In this document: positions 36,859 through 46,951 of the stretch, piece by piece
How positions within the stretch are numbered: position 1 is the first letter of the stretch
Layout of the letters: each line of letters begins with the position of its first letter
Source of the DNA: Lacisediminimonas profundi
Lineage (GTDB): Bacteria; Pseudomonadota; Gammaproteobacteria; Burkholderiales; Burkholderiaceae_D
Reading direction: 5' to 3'
Length of the DNA: 64,000 nt
NCBI RefSeq assembly: GCF_008831265.1
Contig: NZ_VTTH01000001.1
Coordinates: 186,001 to 250,000, forward strand
Translations under genes and position numbers: made by a program
Notes under the pieces: generated by a model
What the model saw: the letters and a program-made list of their open reading frames with translations, nothing else
Databases searched by the model: none
What the model was told of the DNA's origin: nothing

Positions 36859-38772
36859 TTACTTGCCCGCCAACGCCAGCAACATCTCGTTCAGCCGCCG
36901 CACAAACCCGGCTGGATCCTGCAAGGTCCCGCCTTCCGCCAGCGCCGCCTGATCGAACAAGATGCTCGACCAGTCATCGAAACGCGCCTCCTCGTACTTC
37001 AGACGCTGCACCAGCGGATGATCGGGGTTGATTTCCAGGATAGGCTTGCTGTCCGGCGCATTCTGCCCGGCGGCCTTCAGCATCCGCAGCAGGTTGCCCG
37101 ACAGTTCGTTCTCGTCTGCCACCAGACAGGCCGGCGAGTCGGTCAGACGAAAGGTGACGCGCACATCCTTGGCCTTTTCGCCCAGCGATGTCTTCATCTT
37201 CTCGACCAGTTCCTTGTACTGCGCTTCGGTCTCTTCGTGTGCTTTCTTCTCGGCTTCGTCTTCCAGCTTGCCAAGGTCGAGGTCACCCTTGGCCACCGAC
37301 ACCAGTTCCTTTCCTTCGAATTCGGTCAGGAAGGACAGCATCCATTCATCCACGCGGTCGGTCAGCAGCAGGACCTCGACGCCTTTCTTGCGGAAGATTT
37401 CCAGATGCGGTGAATTGCGCGCCGCAGTCCATGAGTCGCCGGTCACATAGTAGATCTTGTCCTGGCCTTCCTTGGCCCGCGCCACATAATCGGCCAACGA
37501 GACGTTCTGCACGTCGGTGTCGTTGTGGGTCGAGGCGAAACGCAGCAGTTTGGCCAAGCGCTCCTTGTTGGTCGCATCCTCGCCCATGCCTTCCTTCAGC
37601 ACCTGGCCGAATTCCTTCCAGAACGTCGCGTACTTGTCCTTCTGCGCCTGCTCGTCGCTGTTGGCCAATTCTTCCAGCATGCCCAGCACGCGCTTGGTCG
37701 AACCTTCGCGGATCGCCTTGACGTCGCGCGATTCCTGCAAGATCTCGCGCGAGACGTTCAGCGGCAGGTCGTTGGAGTCGATCACGCCTTTGACGAAGCG
37801 CAGGTAGACCGGCATCAGTTGCTCGGCGTCGTCCATGATGAACACGCGCCGCACGTACAGCTTGATGCCGCCGCGCTTTTCGCGGTCCCACAGGTCGAAC
37901 GGCGCATGCGACGGGATGTACAGCAGCTGGGTGTACTCGCTGCGGCCCTCGACCCGGTTATGGGTGTGGGTCAGCGGCTCCTGGTAGTCGTGCGAGATGT
38001 GCTTGTAAAACTCGTCGTACTGTTCCGGTGTGATGTCGTTCTTGCTGCGTGCCCACAGCGCGCTGGCCTGGTTGATCGTTTCCAGTTCGTCGCTGACGAC
38101 GTTTTCCTTCTTCTCTTCGTCCCACGCCTCTTTCCTCATCTGGATCGGCAGGGCGATGTGGTCGGAGTAGCGGCGGATGGTCGATTTCAGCTTCCACGAC
38201 GACAGGAATTCGTCTTCGCCTTCACGCAGGTGCAGCACGATGTCGGTGCCGCGGCCAGGCTTCTCGATCGTCTCGACCGTGAAATCGCCTTCGCCGCCGG
38301 ACTGCCAGCGCACGCCTTCGCTGGCCGGCAGGCCGGCGCGCCGGCTTTCGACGGTGATGCGGTCGGCGACGATGAAGGCGGAGTAGAAGCCGACGCCGAA
38401 CTGGCCGATCAGGGCCGAGTCCTTCTGCTGGTCGCCGGACAGCTTCGAGAAGAAATCCTTGGTGCCCGACTTGGCGATGGTGCCCAGGTGCTCGATCGCC
38501 TCGTCGCGGCTCATGCCGATGCCGTTGTCGGCGATCGTGATGGTGCGGGCATCCTTGTCGAAGTCGACCCGGATCTTCAGTTCAGGGTCGGTTTCGTACA
38601 GGGCGGTGTTGTTGATCGCTTCGAAGCGCAGCTTGTCGGCGGCGTCGGATGCGTTGGAAACCAGCTCGCGCAGGAAGATTTCCTTGTTCGAATACATGGA
38701 GTGGATCATCAGCTGCAGCAGCTGCTTTACCTCAGCCTGAAAACCCAGGGTCTGCTTTTCGGATACGGCCAT
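36859..38772 (-). CDS. htpG: Molecular chaperone HtpG (Hsp90)
   Basis: 637-residue cytosolic ATP-driven chaperone. GHKL ATPase domain at the N-terminus: [27 protein letters not shown] and [11 protein letters not shown] carry the nucleotide-binding residues; middle and C-terminal dimer domains follow. Length matches E. coli HtpG (624). AGAGGA precedes the ATG. Single gene; no sigma-32 promoter was identified with confidence. Confidence 0.98.
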   Translation of the reverse strand: MAVSEKQTLGFQAEVKQLLQLMIHSMYSNKEIFLRELVSNASDAADKLRFEAINNTALYETDPELKIRVDFDKDARTITIADNGIGMSRDEAIEHLGTIAKSGTKDFFSKLSGDQQKDSALIGQFGVGFYSAFIVADRITVESRRAGLPASEGVRWQSGGEGDFTVETIEKPGRGTDIVLHLREGEDEFLSSWKLKSTIRRYSDHIALPIQMRKEAWDEEKKENVVSDELETINQASALWARSKNDITPEQYDEFYKHISHDYQEPLTHTHNRVEGRSEYTQLLYIPSHAPFDLWDREKRGGIKLYVRRVFIMDDAEQLMPVYLRFVKGVIDSNDLPLNVSREILQESRDVKAIREGSTKRVLGMLEELANSDEQAQKDKYATFWKEFGQVLKEGMGEDATNKERLAKLLRFASTHNDTDVQNVSLADYVARAKEGQDKIYYVTGDSWTAARNSPHLEIFRKKGVEVLLLTDRVDEWMLSFLTEFEGKELVSVAKGDLDLGKLEDEAEKKAHEETEAQYKELVEKMKTSLGEKAKDVRVTFRLTDSPACLVADENELSGNLLRMLKAAGQNAPDSKPILEINPDHPLVQRLKYEEARFDDWSSILFDQAALAEGGTLQDPAGFVRRLNEMLLALAGK

Positions 38773-38922
38773 TTTTTTCCTCTAAGGATGGTTTGTGACA
38801 GGTGGCGGGGGAGGTGGGGACGGAATCCGGGATTTCAAGCGCCGGATTTCAATCGACAGGGTTAAAATCGCTTTTTGCCACCGCTGCTGGTGGCAGTTTC
38901 TTCCGATCCCGCTGGAGTGTCC

Positions 38923-39384
38923 ATGTCCGTTTACGAAAAACTGAAGCAACTGCAGATCGAATTGCCCGCTGTCGCCACCCCGGCGGCCGCCTATGTCATG
39001 CACGCCCGCAGCGGCAACCAGGTCCTGCTGTCCGGCCATATCGCCAAGAAGGCGGGCAAGGTCTGGGTCGGCCAGTTCGGGCGCGACATGCAGACCGAGG
39101 AGGGCAGGGCCGCCGCGCGTTCGGTCGCGATCGACCTGCTGGCCACGCTGCAGGACGCCTGCGGCGGCGACCTGAACCGGGTGCGCCGGATCGTCAAGGT
39201 GATGAGCCTGGTGAACTCCACGCCGGATTTCACCGAGCAGCACCTGGTCACCAACGGGGCATCGGAATTGCTGGTCGAGGTGTTCGGCGAACGTGGCCGC
39301 CACGCCCGCTCGGCGTTCGGCGTGGCACAACTGCCGATGGGCAGCTGCGTCGAGATCGAACTGATCGCTGAAGTGGAAGAATAA
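38923..39384 (+). CDS. RidA/YjgF-YER057c family protein
   Basis: 153 residues, start ATG 38923 with GGAG upstream. Belongs to the RidA superfamily, subgroup with longer N-terminus (LQIELPAVATPAAAYVMHARSGNQVLLSGHIA); the C-terminal half has RVRRIVKVMSLVNSTPDF and the ending ARSAFGVAQLPMGSCVEIE, typical. True RidA enzymes hydrolyse reactive enamine/imine intermediates using an Arg; this subgroup is less well defined. The stop region is duplicated in tandem (GTGGAAGAATA twice). Confidence 0.9.
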   Translation: MSVYEKLKQLQIELPAVATPAAAYVMHARSGNQVLLSGHIAKKAGKVWVGQFGRDMQTEEGRAAARSVAIDLLATLQDACGGDLNRVRRIVKVMSLVNSTPDFTEQHLVTNGASELLVEVFGERGRHARSAFGVAQLPMGSCVEIELIAEVEE

Positions 39385-39437
39385 GTGGAAGAATAGGGGC
39401 AAGCGGCATTGCCGCTGCCGTCCCCAAGGAGAGCATC

Positions 39438-39767
39438 ATGCGCATGCAGGACATTCCCTTCGGCACCACGGACTGGAGCCAAGTGGAGCGGACCGAGCAC
39501 AAGGGGGACCTTGGAACCGCGCTGTGGCGCACCCGCGTATTCGGCGATATCCGGGTGCGGGTGGTCGAATATTCGGCCGGATATGTGGCCGATCACTGGT
39601 GCGAGAAAGGGCACATCCTGTTTTGCCTGGAAGGGGAGCTGCACACCGAACTGCAGGATGGGCGGCGCTTCGTGCTGAAGCCCGGGATGAGTTACCAGGT
39701 GGCGGACGGGGCGGAGTCGCACCGTTCGCGCGCTCCGGGCGGCGCCAAGCTGTTCATCGTGGATTGA
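39438..39767 (+). CDS. DHCW-type cupin-fold protein
   Basis: 109 residues forming a single small cupin barrel; contains VADHWCEKGHILFCLEGEL, the region that names the DHCW cupin family, with His residues likely binding a metal. Start at ATG 39438, with AAGGAGAG upstream. A hairpin (39400-39422, AGCGGCA/TGCCGCT core) separates it from the RidA-like gene, with which it may be co-transcribed. Function unknown. Confidence 0.87.
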   Translation: MRMQDIPFGTTDWSQVERTEHKGDLGTALWRTRVFGDIRVRVVEYSAGYVADHWCEKGHILFCLEGELHTELQDGRRFVLKPGMSYQVADGAESHRSRAPGGAKLFIVD

Positions 39768-39820
39768 GGCCGAAAGGCAGGCCGGCCTGCCCGCCTTTCC
39801 TGCTGTTCATGCCCTGCTGT

Positions 39821-40756
39821 TCATTCCCTTTCTGGCCGGGGGTTCTCCACTTGCATGTGGCACCAGGCAGCGCGCATCAGCGGCGCGGCCAGTCCCTGCG
39901 CTGCCGCCATCTTGCACATCTCCCCAAGCACATGCTCGTGTTCGGTCCTTTGCCCTGACATCAGGTCGCGGTACATCGATGCCGTGAAATCGGAGCCGTG
40001 CTGCGCCAGCACGGCCATTGCGCTGCTCCTGCCTTGCGCCGGCACCGGATGGCCATGGGCCGCGGCGACGGCCAGGCATTCCTCGTACATCTCGCGGACC
40101 AGCGCTTCTCCCTCGACGGTCGCCATGATTTTTCCGATCGATCCCCGATACAGCGTGGTCGAGCCAGCCAGCGTGGCCAGGAAGGTCCATTTGGTCCACA
40201 GATGCTGTTCGATGCTATCCGTGCGCTCATCTACATATATCGCGTCGAAGCGGGTGCGCTGGCACAGCTCGAAAAATGTCTTCAGCAGGGCTGCCTGCCC
40301 GGGCGCTCGCGGACCCACGGTCAGGCTATGCAACTGGTTGAGATGCATGATCGTGCCATCCGGACCCAGCATCGCGCCGATATGGGCGACGCCGCCCGCC
40401 ACCCTTTCGCGGCCAAAGCGGCGGTCGAGCAGCTCGAGATGGGTGAGGCCATTCAGGAACGGCAGCAACAGTGCCCGCCCCTGCAGCGCGCGGTCCAGCG
40501 CGGCCAGGCTGTCTTCCAGGTCGTAGGCCTTGGGCGCCATCATCACCAGGTCGTAGTCGGGCGTGACGGTTTCCGCTGTTACCAGCTGCACCTTCAAATG
40601 CAGCTTGCCGGCCGGGCTTTCGACCCGCAGTCCGTTTTCGCGCAAGGCTTGCAGCCGCTTCGGCCTGACCAGCCAGGTTACATCAGCGCCGGCTTCTTGC
40701 AGGCGCGCGCCGAAATAGCCGCCTACGCCGCCTGCTCCCAGTATCAATATCTTCAT
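39821..40756 (-). CDS. 2-dehydropantoate 2-reductase family protein (PanE/ApbA)
   Basis: 311 residues; start ATG 40756 (MKILILGAGGVGGYFG) with AGGGAA upstream. N-terminal Rossmann domain GAGGVGG at 7-13, C-terminal helical domain with TKWTFLATLAGSTTLYRG. PanE reduces ketopantoate to pantoate with NADPH in coenzyme A synthesis; many genomes carry several paralogues with other substrates, so this copy may not be the biosynthetic one. Confidence 0.85.
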   Translation of the reverse strand: MKILILGAGGVGGYFGARLQEAGADVTWLVRPKRLQALRENGLRVESPAGKLHLKVQLVTAETVTPDYDLVMMAPKAYDLEDSLAALDRALQGRALLLPFLNGLTHLELLDRRFGRERVAGGVAHIGAMLGPDGTIMHLNQLHSLTVGPRAPGQAALLKTFFELCQRTRFDAIYVDERTDSIEQHLWTKWTFLATLAGSTTLYRGSIGKIMATVEGEALVREMYEECLAVAAAHGHPVPAQGRSSAMAVLAQHGSDFTASMYRDLMSGQRTEHEHVLGEMCKMAAAQGLAAPLMRAAWCHMQVENPRPERE

Positions 40757-40887
40757 CGTATTCCCTGTGCTCGTCCGCATCCCCGGCCGCCGCTCAACTC
40801 CGATCCGGGCCGATCCGCCGGGTCGGCTGATTATGAACTGCATTTCACCTCATTGCAGGCCGGAAACACGCCACCCGCTGCGCCCTC

Positions 40888-40893
40888 TATAAT
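40888..40893 (+). promoter_or_regulatory. TATAAT -10 box upstream of the AEC transporter
   Basis: Perfect -10 hexamer 32 bases before the proposed TTG start at 40926. No convincing -35 at 16-18 bases. Confidence 0.45.
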
Positions 40894-40925
40894 CCGGCAT
40901 CGATCCGCAAAGCAGAACATCCACC

Positions 40926-41879
40926 TTGCTGTCCATATTCGTCGTCACGTTTCCCTTCTTCGCGCTGGTGCTGTGCGGTTATCTGGCCGCCCGCGGCGGG
41001 CTGTTGCCGCTGGCCGCCATACCCGGCCTGAATACCTTCGTCCTGTACTTTGCGCTGCCATGCATGCTGTACCGCTTTGGCGCCCAGACCCCGATCAGGG
41101 AAATGCTCGACCCGGGGGTATTTTTCGTCTACCTGCTGTGCGCGCTGCTGATGGTCGGCCTGGCTGTGTTCGCCGCCCGGCGCGCGCAACTCACCTGGAA
41201 CGACAGCGCCTTCGGCGCGCTGGTCGCTGCCTTTCCCAATACCGGATTCATGGGCGTGCCGCTGCTGGTTGCGCTGCTCGGCAAGCGGGCGGCGGGGCCC
41301 GCGATCGTCACGATCCTGGTCGACCTGGTGATCACCAGCTCGCTGTGCATTGCCCTGTCGCGGCTGGATGGCGCTGGCAGCCGTGGCGCGCGCTCGGCCG
41401 CAGGCCAGGCGCTGAAGGGGGTGGCGCTCAATCCCATGCCGTGGTCGATCCTGCTTGGCGGGCTCAGTTCAGCCCTGGCGCTGGCGCTGCCGCAGCCGCT
41501 GATGCAGACGCTGGACATGCTGGCCGATGCCGCGTCGCCGGTTGCCCTGTTTACGATCGGCGCCGTGCTGGCGCGTTCCCGTACCAACAGCAGCAAGGCG
41601 ACGCCGCTGGCCGACTATCTGCCGATCGCCGTGGCCAAGCTGGTGCTGCATCCGGCGCTGGTGCTGGCGGGGGCCACGGTGGCGGTGTCGGCGGGTGTCC
41701 CGCTGGACCGGTTCGCGATCACCGTGATGGTGCTGGTTGCCTGCCTGCCCAGCGCCAGCAACGTGTCGATGCTGGCGGAACGCTTCGGCGCGGACAATGG
41801 CCGGATCGCGCGCATCATCATGATCTCGACTGCGCTCTCGTTCCTGACTTTTTCGGCCGCAGTCCACTGGTTGCGCTGA
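40926..41879 (+). CDS. AEC-family transporter (auxin efflux carrier type)
   Basis: 317-residue inner-membrane protein with about ten hydrophobic segments in two five-helix halves, the AEC/BASS-like fold. The NTGFMGVPLL segment near residue 105 and LPSASNVSMLAERFG near 275 are the family motifs. Start is TTG 40926 (MLSIFVVTFPFFAL) with no good ribosome site; no ATG fits without losing helix 1. AEC proteins export malonate, malate or other organic anions; the substrate is unknown here. Confidence 0.9.
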   Translation: MLSIFVVTFPFFALVLCGYLAARGGLLPLAAIPGLNTFVLYFALPCMLYRFGAQTPIREMLDPGVFFVYLLCALLMVGLAVFAARRAQLTWNDSAFGALVAAFPNTGFMGVPLLVALLGKRAAGPAIVTILVDLVITSSLCIALSRLDGAGSRGARSAAGQALKGVALNPMPWSILLGGLSSALALALPQPLMQTLDMLADAASPVALFTIGAVLARSRTNSSKATPLADYLPIAVAKLVLHPALVLAGATVAVSAGVPLDRFAITVMVLVACLPSASNVSMLAERFGADNGRIARIIMISTALSFLTFSAAVHWLR

Positions 41880-41939
41880 TTTCCCCCTTCTTTCCCTTTA
41901 TTGCCTCCATCCCTTGCCTATTTCGATAACAGGAACAAT

Positions 41940-42734
41940 ATGATCTGGTTTGCTGCTTACTGCCTTGCTGGCGCCATCATCGGATTCCTGGCGGGCCTGC
42001 TGGGCATTGGCGGTGGCATGATGCTGGTGCCGATCCTGGCGGCGCTGTTCACCGCCCAGCAATTTGCGCCGGACCATGTGGTCCACCTGGCGCTGGGCAC
42101 GGGAATGGCGTCGATCATGTTCACCTCCGCGGCCAGCACGCGCGCCCACGCGCGGCTGGGCGCGGTCGACTTCGCCCTGGTCTGGAAAATCGCGCCAGGC
42201 ATGGTGGCGGGTAGCCTGGCCTCTGCGCTGGCAGCGGGATGGATAGAGCAGCGCGCGCTGGCGCTGGCCTTTGCCGTGATCGTGTATGCCGGCGCCACGC
42301 AAATCCTGTTGAACCGTAAGCCGTCTCCCGGCCGCACCGTGCCCGGACCCATCCCGCTGCTGTGCGTGGGGTTTGCCATCGGCATCATTTGCGGGCTGGT
42401 ATCGGCTGGCGGCGCTTTCCTGACCGTGCCCTTCATGTTGTGGTGCGGCATACCCATCCACAGGGCGATCGGCACCGGCTCGATGCTGGGCATTCCGGTG
42501 GCGATGGTCGGTACCATCGGTTACCTGGTCTCAGGCTGGAGCACACCGCACCTTCCGGCTGACGCGCTTGGCTTCGTTTCCCTGCTTGCACTGGCCGGTG
42601 TGTCCAGCGGCAGCATGCTGACTGCCCGCCTGGGCGCGCGCGTTTCGCACCGTTTGCCGGTGCTCCATCTCAAGCGCATCTTCGCTTTCCTTCTGTATGC
42701 GCTGGCGACGAAAATGCTGTTCACCTACTGGTAG
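41940..42734 (+). CDS. TauE/SafE-family anion exporter
   Basis: 264 residues, start ATG 41940 with AGGAA five bases before; eight hydrophobic segments. Two family repeats: GFLAGLLGIGGGMMLVPIL (N-half) and GLVSAGGAFLTVPFMLW (C-half). TauE/SafE proteins move sulfite, sulfoacetate or related anions. Follows the AEC gene by about 60 bp, so possibly co-transcribed. Confidence 0.92.
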   Translation: MIWFAAYCLAGAIIGFLAGLLGIGGGMMLVPILAALFTAQQFAPDHVVHLALGTGMASIMFTSAASTRAHARLGAVDFALVWKIAPGMVAGSLASALAAGWIEQRALALAFAVIVYAGATQILLNRKPSPGRTVPGPIPLLCVGFAIGIICGLVSAGGAFLTVPFMLWCGIPIHRAIGTGSMLGIPVAMVGTIGYLVSGWSTPHLPADALGFVSLLALAGVSSGSMLTARLGARVSHRLPVLHLKRIFAFLLYALATKMLFTYW

Positions 42735-42855
42735 GAAGGTAGTCAGCGCGCGGAGGGCTGCCGCTTTTCGAGGCATCTCTTGCGAATCGGCAAGCAACGT
42801 CCCGAAGCGGGCTGTTGCAGGGAAACCAATCAGGGCTGCTCCAGTCAGAACGCAG

Positions 42856-45747
42856 ATGCAGCCACCAGATTTTCCATCGTCATCATCCGGCGTTGAGCCT
42901 GCCATGCCGGGGCCCCGTGACGGAGACTATTCGCCCTGGTTGCTGGCGGGAATGATGCTGTTTGCATCATTGGCGGTGACATGGCTGCTATGGCAGGCGG
43001 CGCGCAGTGAAAACCTCGACCTTGCACGCAATGAATTCCAGGCAAGCGCGCGCGAGCTGACCAACCGGCTCGAACAGCGCATGGAAACCTACGAACAGGT
43101 GTTGCGCGGCGCGCAAGGTCTGTTTTTCGCATCGGACAAAGTGGGGAGGCGGGAATTCGCCGAATATGTTCGGGCGCTGCGTCTGGAGGAAAATTTTCCC
43201 GGCGTGCAAGGCATCGGCATGGTCGAAGTGATTCCGGCCAGCAGGCTGGCGGCTCATGTCGATGCCATCCGCCGGGAAGGGCTTCCCGGCTACAGCATAT
43301 GGCCCAGTGGCGAGCGCCCGGTCTACTCCTTGGTCACCCGCATCGAGCCGTTCGATGCTTTGAACCGGCGGGCGCTCGGCTTCGACATGTTTACCGAACC
43401 GAATCACCGCACTGCGATGGAGCAGGCGCGCGACACCGGCCGTGCCGCCATCACTGCCAAGATAATGTGGGTGCAGGAGGTTGGTAGCCGCAAACCGGAA
43501 GCGGGCATGCTGATGTTCCTGCCGCTGTACCTGCACTCGATGCCGGCCAGCACTTTCGAGGCGCGGCGCGCTGCTTCTGCCGGCTGGGTCTACGCGCCAT
43601 TTCGCATGACGGACATGATGGCCGGCTTGGGGGCGGCACGGCCCGGCGATGTCAAGATCCGGCTGTTCGACGGTGAATCGGTTGCCGAGGAAAACAAACT
43701 GTTCGACTCCGACCCGGACCGGGGCGAGCGGCAATCGATGATGCACAGTGTCGAGAGCCTCAGGATCGCCGGTCGCACCTGGACTGTGGAGGTGGACTCC
43801 CGGCCGGAGTTCGAGGCCGGGGTGATCGACGGCAAGCCGGCCTACATCGCAACCACCGGGGCCGCAGGCAGCCTGTTGTTGTCGGTGCTGATTTTTCTCC
43901 TGGCCAGCGGCCGCGTACGGGCGGTGAGACTGGCGCATGACATGACCGTCGAACTGCGCAGAACCCGCGACCAACTGGAAGAAAGGGTGCAGGAACGCAC
44001 GGCGGACCTGCGCGCCACCAACAATGCGCTCAACAAGGAAATCATGGAACGGCGCAAGGTCGAGTACGACCTGCTTTCCTCCCGCGAACGACTGGCCTCG
44101 GTGTTCGACGCCGTCACCGATGGCCTGGTGGTGCAGTCGCGCGATGGCAGTTTCATCGAGCTCAATCGCGCCGCCGAGGTGATACTCGGCATGAGCGCCG
44201 AAAAAATGAGCGGCGCTCATTCGCTGGCGGACTTGATGCGCACGGTGCATGAAGATGGCGCCATATTCGATCCGGCCTTGCATCCGGCCATGGTCAGCGT
44301 TGCCACCGGCCGTCCCCAGCGCGACGTCGTGATGGGCCTGGAGCGGCCCGATGGCAGCCAGGTGTGGGTGTCGATCAATACCGAGCTCTTGTTCGACCGC
44401 AATGGCGAGGTCGATCTTGTCGTCAGCAACTTTGCCGACATTACCGACAAGAAAGCATCTGAAGAAATGATCTGGCAACAAGCGAACTACGACGCGCTGA
44501 CCAGCTTGCCGAACCGGCGGCTGTTCCAGGAACACCTGGAAACCGAGATAATAAAATCGAACCGCACGGGCCTGCCGCTAGCGCTGATGTTCCTGGACCT
44601 CGATCGCTTCAAGGATGTGAATGACACGCTCGGACACGACGTCGGCGACGTGCTGTTGAAGGAGGCGGCGTTGCGCCTGCGCAGCTGCGTTCGTGCCAGC
44701 GATACGGTGGCTCGGCTCGGCGGGGACGAATTCACCATCATCCTGTCTGAACTGGACACGCTCTCGCATATCGCCTTCGTCGCCCAGAACATTCTGCGGC
44801 GGATGGCGGAGCCGTTCCAGCTGGGCATTGAATCGGCCTATGTATCGGCCAGCATAGGCATCACGCTTTATCCGCAAGACGGGCGCGATATCGACACCCT
44901 GCTGAAGAACGCCGACCAGGCCATGTACAGCGCCAAGAACCAGGGACGCAACCGCTATCGCTATTTTACGGAGTCCATGCAGTCGGCGACCCGGGCCCGG
45001 ATGTGGATGGCCAACGAGTTGCGCAGTGCGCTGGCGCGCGAGCAGTTCGAACTGGTCTACCAGCCAATCGTGGACCTGAACACCGGTCACGTCGGCAAGG
45101 CCGAGGCCTTGATCCGATGGAATCATCCGGCCCGCGGCTACATTCCTCCAGCGGTGTTCATTCCGATTGCGGAAGAGACCGGGCTGATCGTCGAGATCGG
45201 TGAATGGGTGTTTCGCGAAGTGGCATCCCAGATCAAGCACTGGCGCGATCACGAGAATCGCGTGTTCCAGATCAGCATCAACCGTTCGCCAGTGCAGTTT
45301 CGGGCTCGCGGCGGCGTCAGTTCGTGGGCTGAGTTCCTGAAAGGTCTCGGACTGCCAGGCGAGTCGATCGCCGTTGAAATCACCGAAGGCTTGCTGCTGG
45401 AGCCAAATGCAATGGTGGTGGATCAGCTGGCGGCACTGAGGGCGGCAGGCGTGCATGTGTCGCTCGACGACTTCGGTACTGGCTATTCGGCGCTGTCCTA
45501 CCTGAAGAAATTCGACATCGACAGCCTGAAAATAGACCAGTCATTCGTGCGAAACCTGGAAGCGAATTCGGACGACATGGCGCTGTGTGAAGCGATCATC
45601 GTGATGGCCCACAAGCTCAACATCTCGGTGATTGCTGAAGGGGTGGAAACCGAGAAGCAGCGCAGCCTGCTGGCCGGCGTCGGCTGCGACTTTGCACAAG
45701 GTTATCTGTTTTCCCGACCAGTGCCTGCGGAACAATTCATGCTCTAG
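42856..45747 (+). CDS. CHASE-PAS-GGDEF-EAL cyclic-di-GMP signalling protein
   Basis: 963 residues from ATG 42856 (an ATG at 42904 is an alternative; neither has a strong ribosome site). Order: helix at 26-50, periplasmic CHASE sensor (about 60-320), second helix near 330-350, coiled coil (RRTRDQLEERVQERTADLRA), PAS domain (about 410-530), GGDEF domain with intact GGDEF at 622-626, EAL domain with intact EAL near 750 and DDFGTGYSALSYL. Both catalytic motifs are complete, so it may make and/or degrade c-di-GMP in response to an external ligand. Lies about 120 bp after the TauE gene. Confidence 0.94.
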   Translation: MQPPDFPSSSSGVEPAMPGPRDGDYSPWLLAGMMLFASLAVTWLLWQAARSENLDLARNEFQASARELTNRLEQRMETYEQVLRGAQGLFFASDKVGRREFAEYVRALRLEENFPGVQGIGMVEVIPASRLAAHVDAIRREGLPGYSIWPSGERPVYSLVTRIEPFDALNRRALGFDMFTEPNHRTAMEQARDTGRAAITAKIMWVQEVGSRKPEAGMLMFLPLYLHSMPASTFEARRAASAGWVYAPFRMTDMMAGLGAARPGDVKIRLFDGESVAEENKLFDSDPDRGERQSMMHSVESLRIAGRTWTVEVDSRPEFEAGVIDGKPAYIATTGAAGSLLLSVLIFLLASGRVRAVRLAHDMTVELRRTRDQLEERVQERTADLRATNNALNKEIMERRKVEYDLLSSRERLASVFDAVTDGLVVQSRDGSFIELNRAAEVILGMSAEKMSGAHSLADLMRTVHEDGAIFDPALHPAMVSVATGRPQRDVVMGLERPDGSQVWVSINTELLFDRNGEVDLVVSNFADITDKKASEEMIWQQANYDALTSLPNRRLFQEHLETEIIKSNRTGLPLALMFLDLDRFKDVNDTLGHDVGDVLLKEAALRLRSCVRASDTVARLGGDEFTIILSELDTLSHIAFVAQNILRRMAEPFQLGIESAYVSASIGITLYPQDGRDIDTLLKNADQAMYSAKNQGRNRYRYFTESMQSATRARMWMANELRSALAREQFELVYQPIVDLNTGHVGKAEALIRWNHPARGYIPPAVFIPIAEETGLIVEIGEWVFREVASQIKHWRDHENRVFQISINRSPVQFRARGGVSSWAEFLKGLGLPGESIAVEITEGLLLEPNAMVVDQLAALRAAGVHVSLDDFGTGYSALSYLKKFDIDSLKIDQSFVRNLEANSDDMALCEAIIVMAHKLNISVIAEGVETEKQRSLLAGVGCDFAQGYLFSRPVPAEQFML

Positions 45748-45921
45748 CAAGCGGGTGAAACACTGCTGCGCGGGCCTATTCCGGGGCCTCCGGTGCCAGA
45801 TTGCCCTGGCTGCGATTGCGCGCGCCAGCCCCAAATACCGATCCGTTCGCACCGTTCTTCTCCAACCTGCCAAGGCACGGGGGCTGCTACACTTGCCCGG
45901 ACAAAATCTTCCGGTGCGGAA

Positions 45922-46848
45922 ATGCAAGTCACTCAATCCACTCACGTCAGTCACGTCACTCAGGCCACTCAACAGAAAACCGTTTCGCTGGTGCTTGGTG
46001 GCGGCGGCGCGCGGGGTTATGCGCATATCGGCGTGATCCAGTGGCTGACTGAAAACGGCTACGTCATCCATAACATCGCCGGCACGTCGATGGGCGCATT
46101 GGTCGGCGGCATCTACGCGGCGGGCAAGCTGTCCACCTATGCCGAATGGGCGCTGGCGCTGGAACGCCTGGAAGTGGTGCGGCTTCTCGATCTCGCATTT
46201 GGCGGCGCCGGCCTGATCAAGGGCGACCGGGTGATAGGCGTGCTGCGCAACCTCGTCGGCGATGTGCGCATCGAAGACCTCGACATTGCGTTCACGGCGG
46301 TCGCGATGGACCTCGAATCCGGCAAGGAAATCTGGCTGCGCGACGGACTTCTGTTCGATGCCGTGCGCGCCTCGATTGCCATTCCCTTGTTGCTGACGCC
46401 GGTCGAGTACCGTGGCCGCATGCTGGTCGACGGCGGCCTGGTGAATCCGGTGCCGATCGCCCCGACGCTCAACGATACGACCGACCTGACAGTGGCCGTC
46501 AACCTGGGTGGTCCGGCCGAAGCCGGCCTGGATGTCGCGATCACCGACAGCTTGCCTGCGCAGAACGATTACGCCCGCCGCATCCGCGCCTTCGTTGAAA
46601 GTGTGTATCCGCAGGCGGTTACTCCGGAAACGCCGGGCATGATCGACGTTGCGCTGCGTTCGATGGAGGCAATGGAGAACACGATCGCCAGACTGAAACT
46701 GGCTGCCTACACGCCCGACATCACGATATCGATACCGCGCAATGCATGCCGCATCCATGAGTTCTGGCGGGCAGAAGAGTTGATCCGGCTGGGACGGGAG
46801 CGCACGGCGCGCGCGTTCGGGCGCAATGGCGAGGAACACCCGGCCTAG
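45922..46848 (+). CDS. Patatin-like phospholipase (RssA-type)
   Basis: 308 residues, start at ATG 45922; 43 further upstream codons are open but atypical. Oxyanion-hole GGGGARG at 26-32, nucleophile Ser56 in GTSMG, catalytic Asp170 in DGGLVNP, so the Ser-Asp dyad is intact. No signal peptide. Bacterial RssA-type patatins are probable lipid acyl hydrolases in the cytosol. Preceded by 175 bp without a clear promoter. Confidence 0.92.
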   Translation: MQVTQSTHVSHVTQATQQKTVSLVLGGGGARGYAHIGVIQWLTENGYVIHNIAGTSMGALVGGIYAAGKLSTYAEWALALERLEVVRLLDLAFGGAGLIKGDRVIGVLRNLVGDVRIEDLDIAFTAVAMDLESGKEIWLRDGLLFDAVRASIAIPLLLTPVEYRGRMLVDGGLVNPVPIAPTLNDTTDLTVAVNLGGPAEAGLDVAITDSLPAQNDYARRIRAFVESVYPQAVTPETPGMIDVALRSMEAMENTIARLKLAAYTPDITISIPRNACRIHEFWRAEELIRLGRERTARAFGRNGEEHPA

Positions 46849-46951
46849 GCGCGCGCCGCCCCGGAATATGAAACCCGGTGCCTGCGATCGCTGCCGGGGG
46901 ATGCCGGGTTACGGGCCACGCCTTGACCCGACACCTCGACTGGCGTTGCAG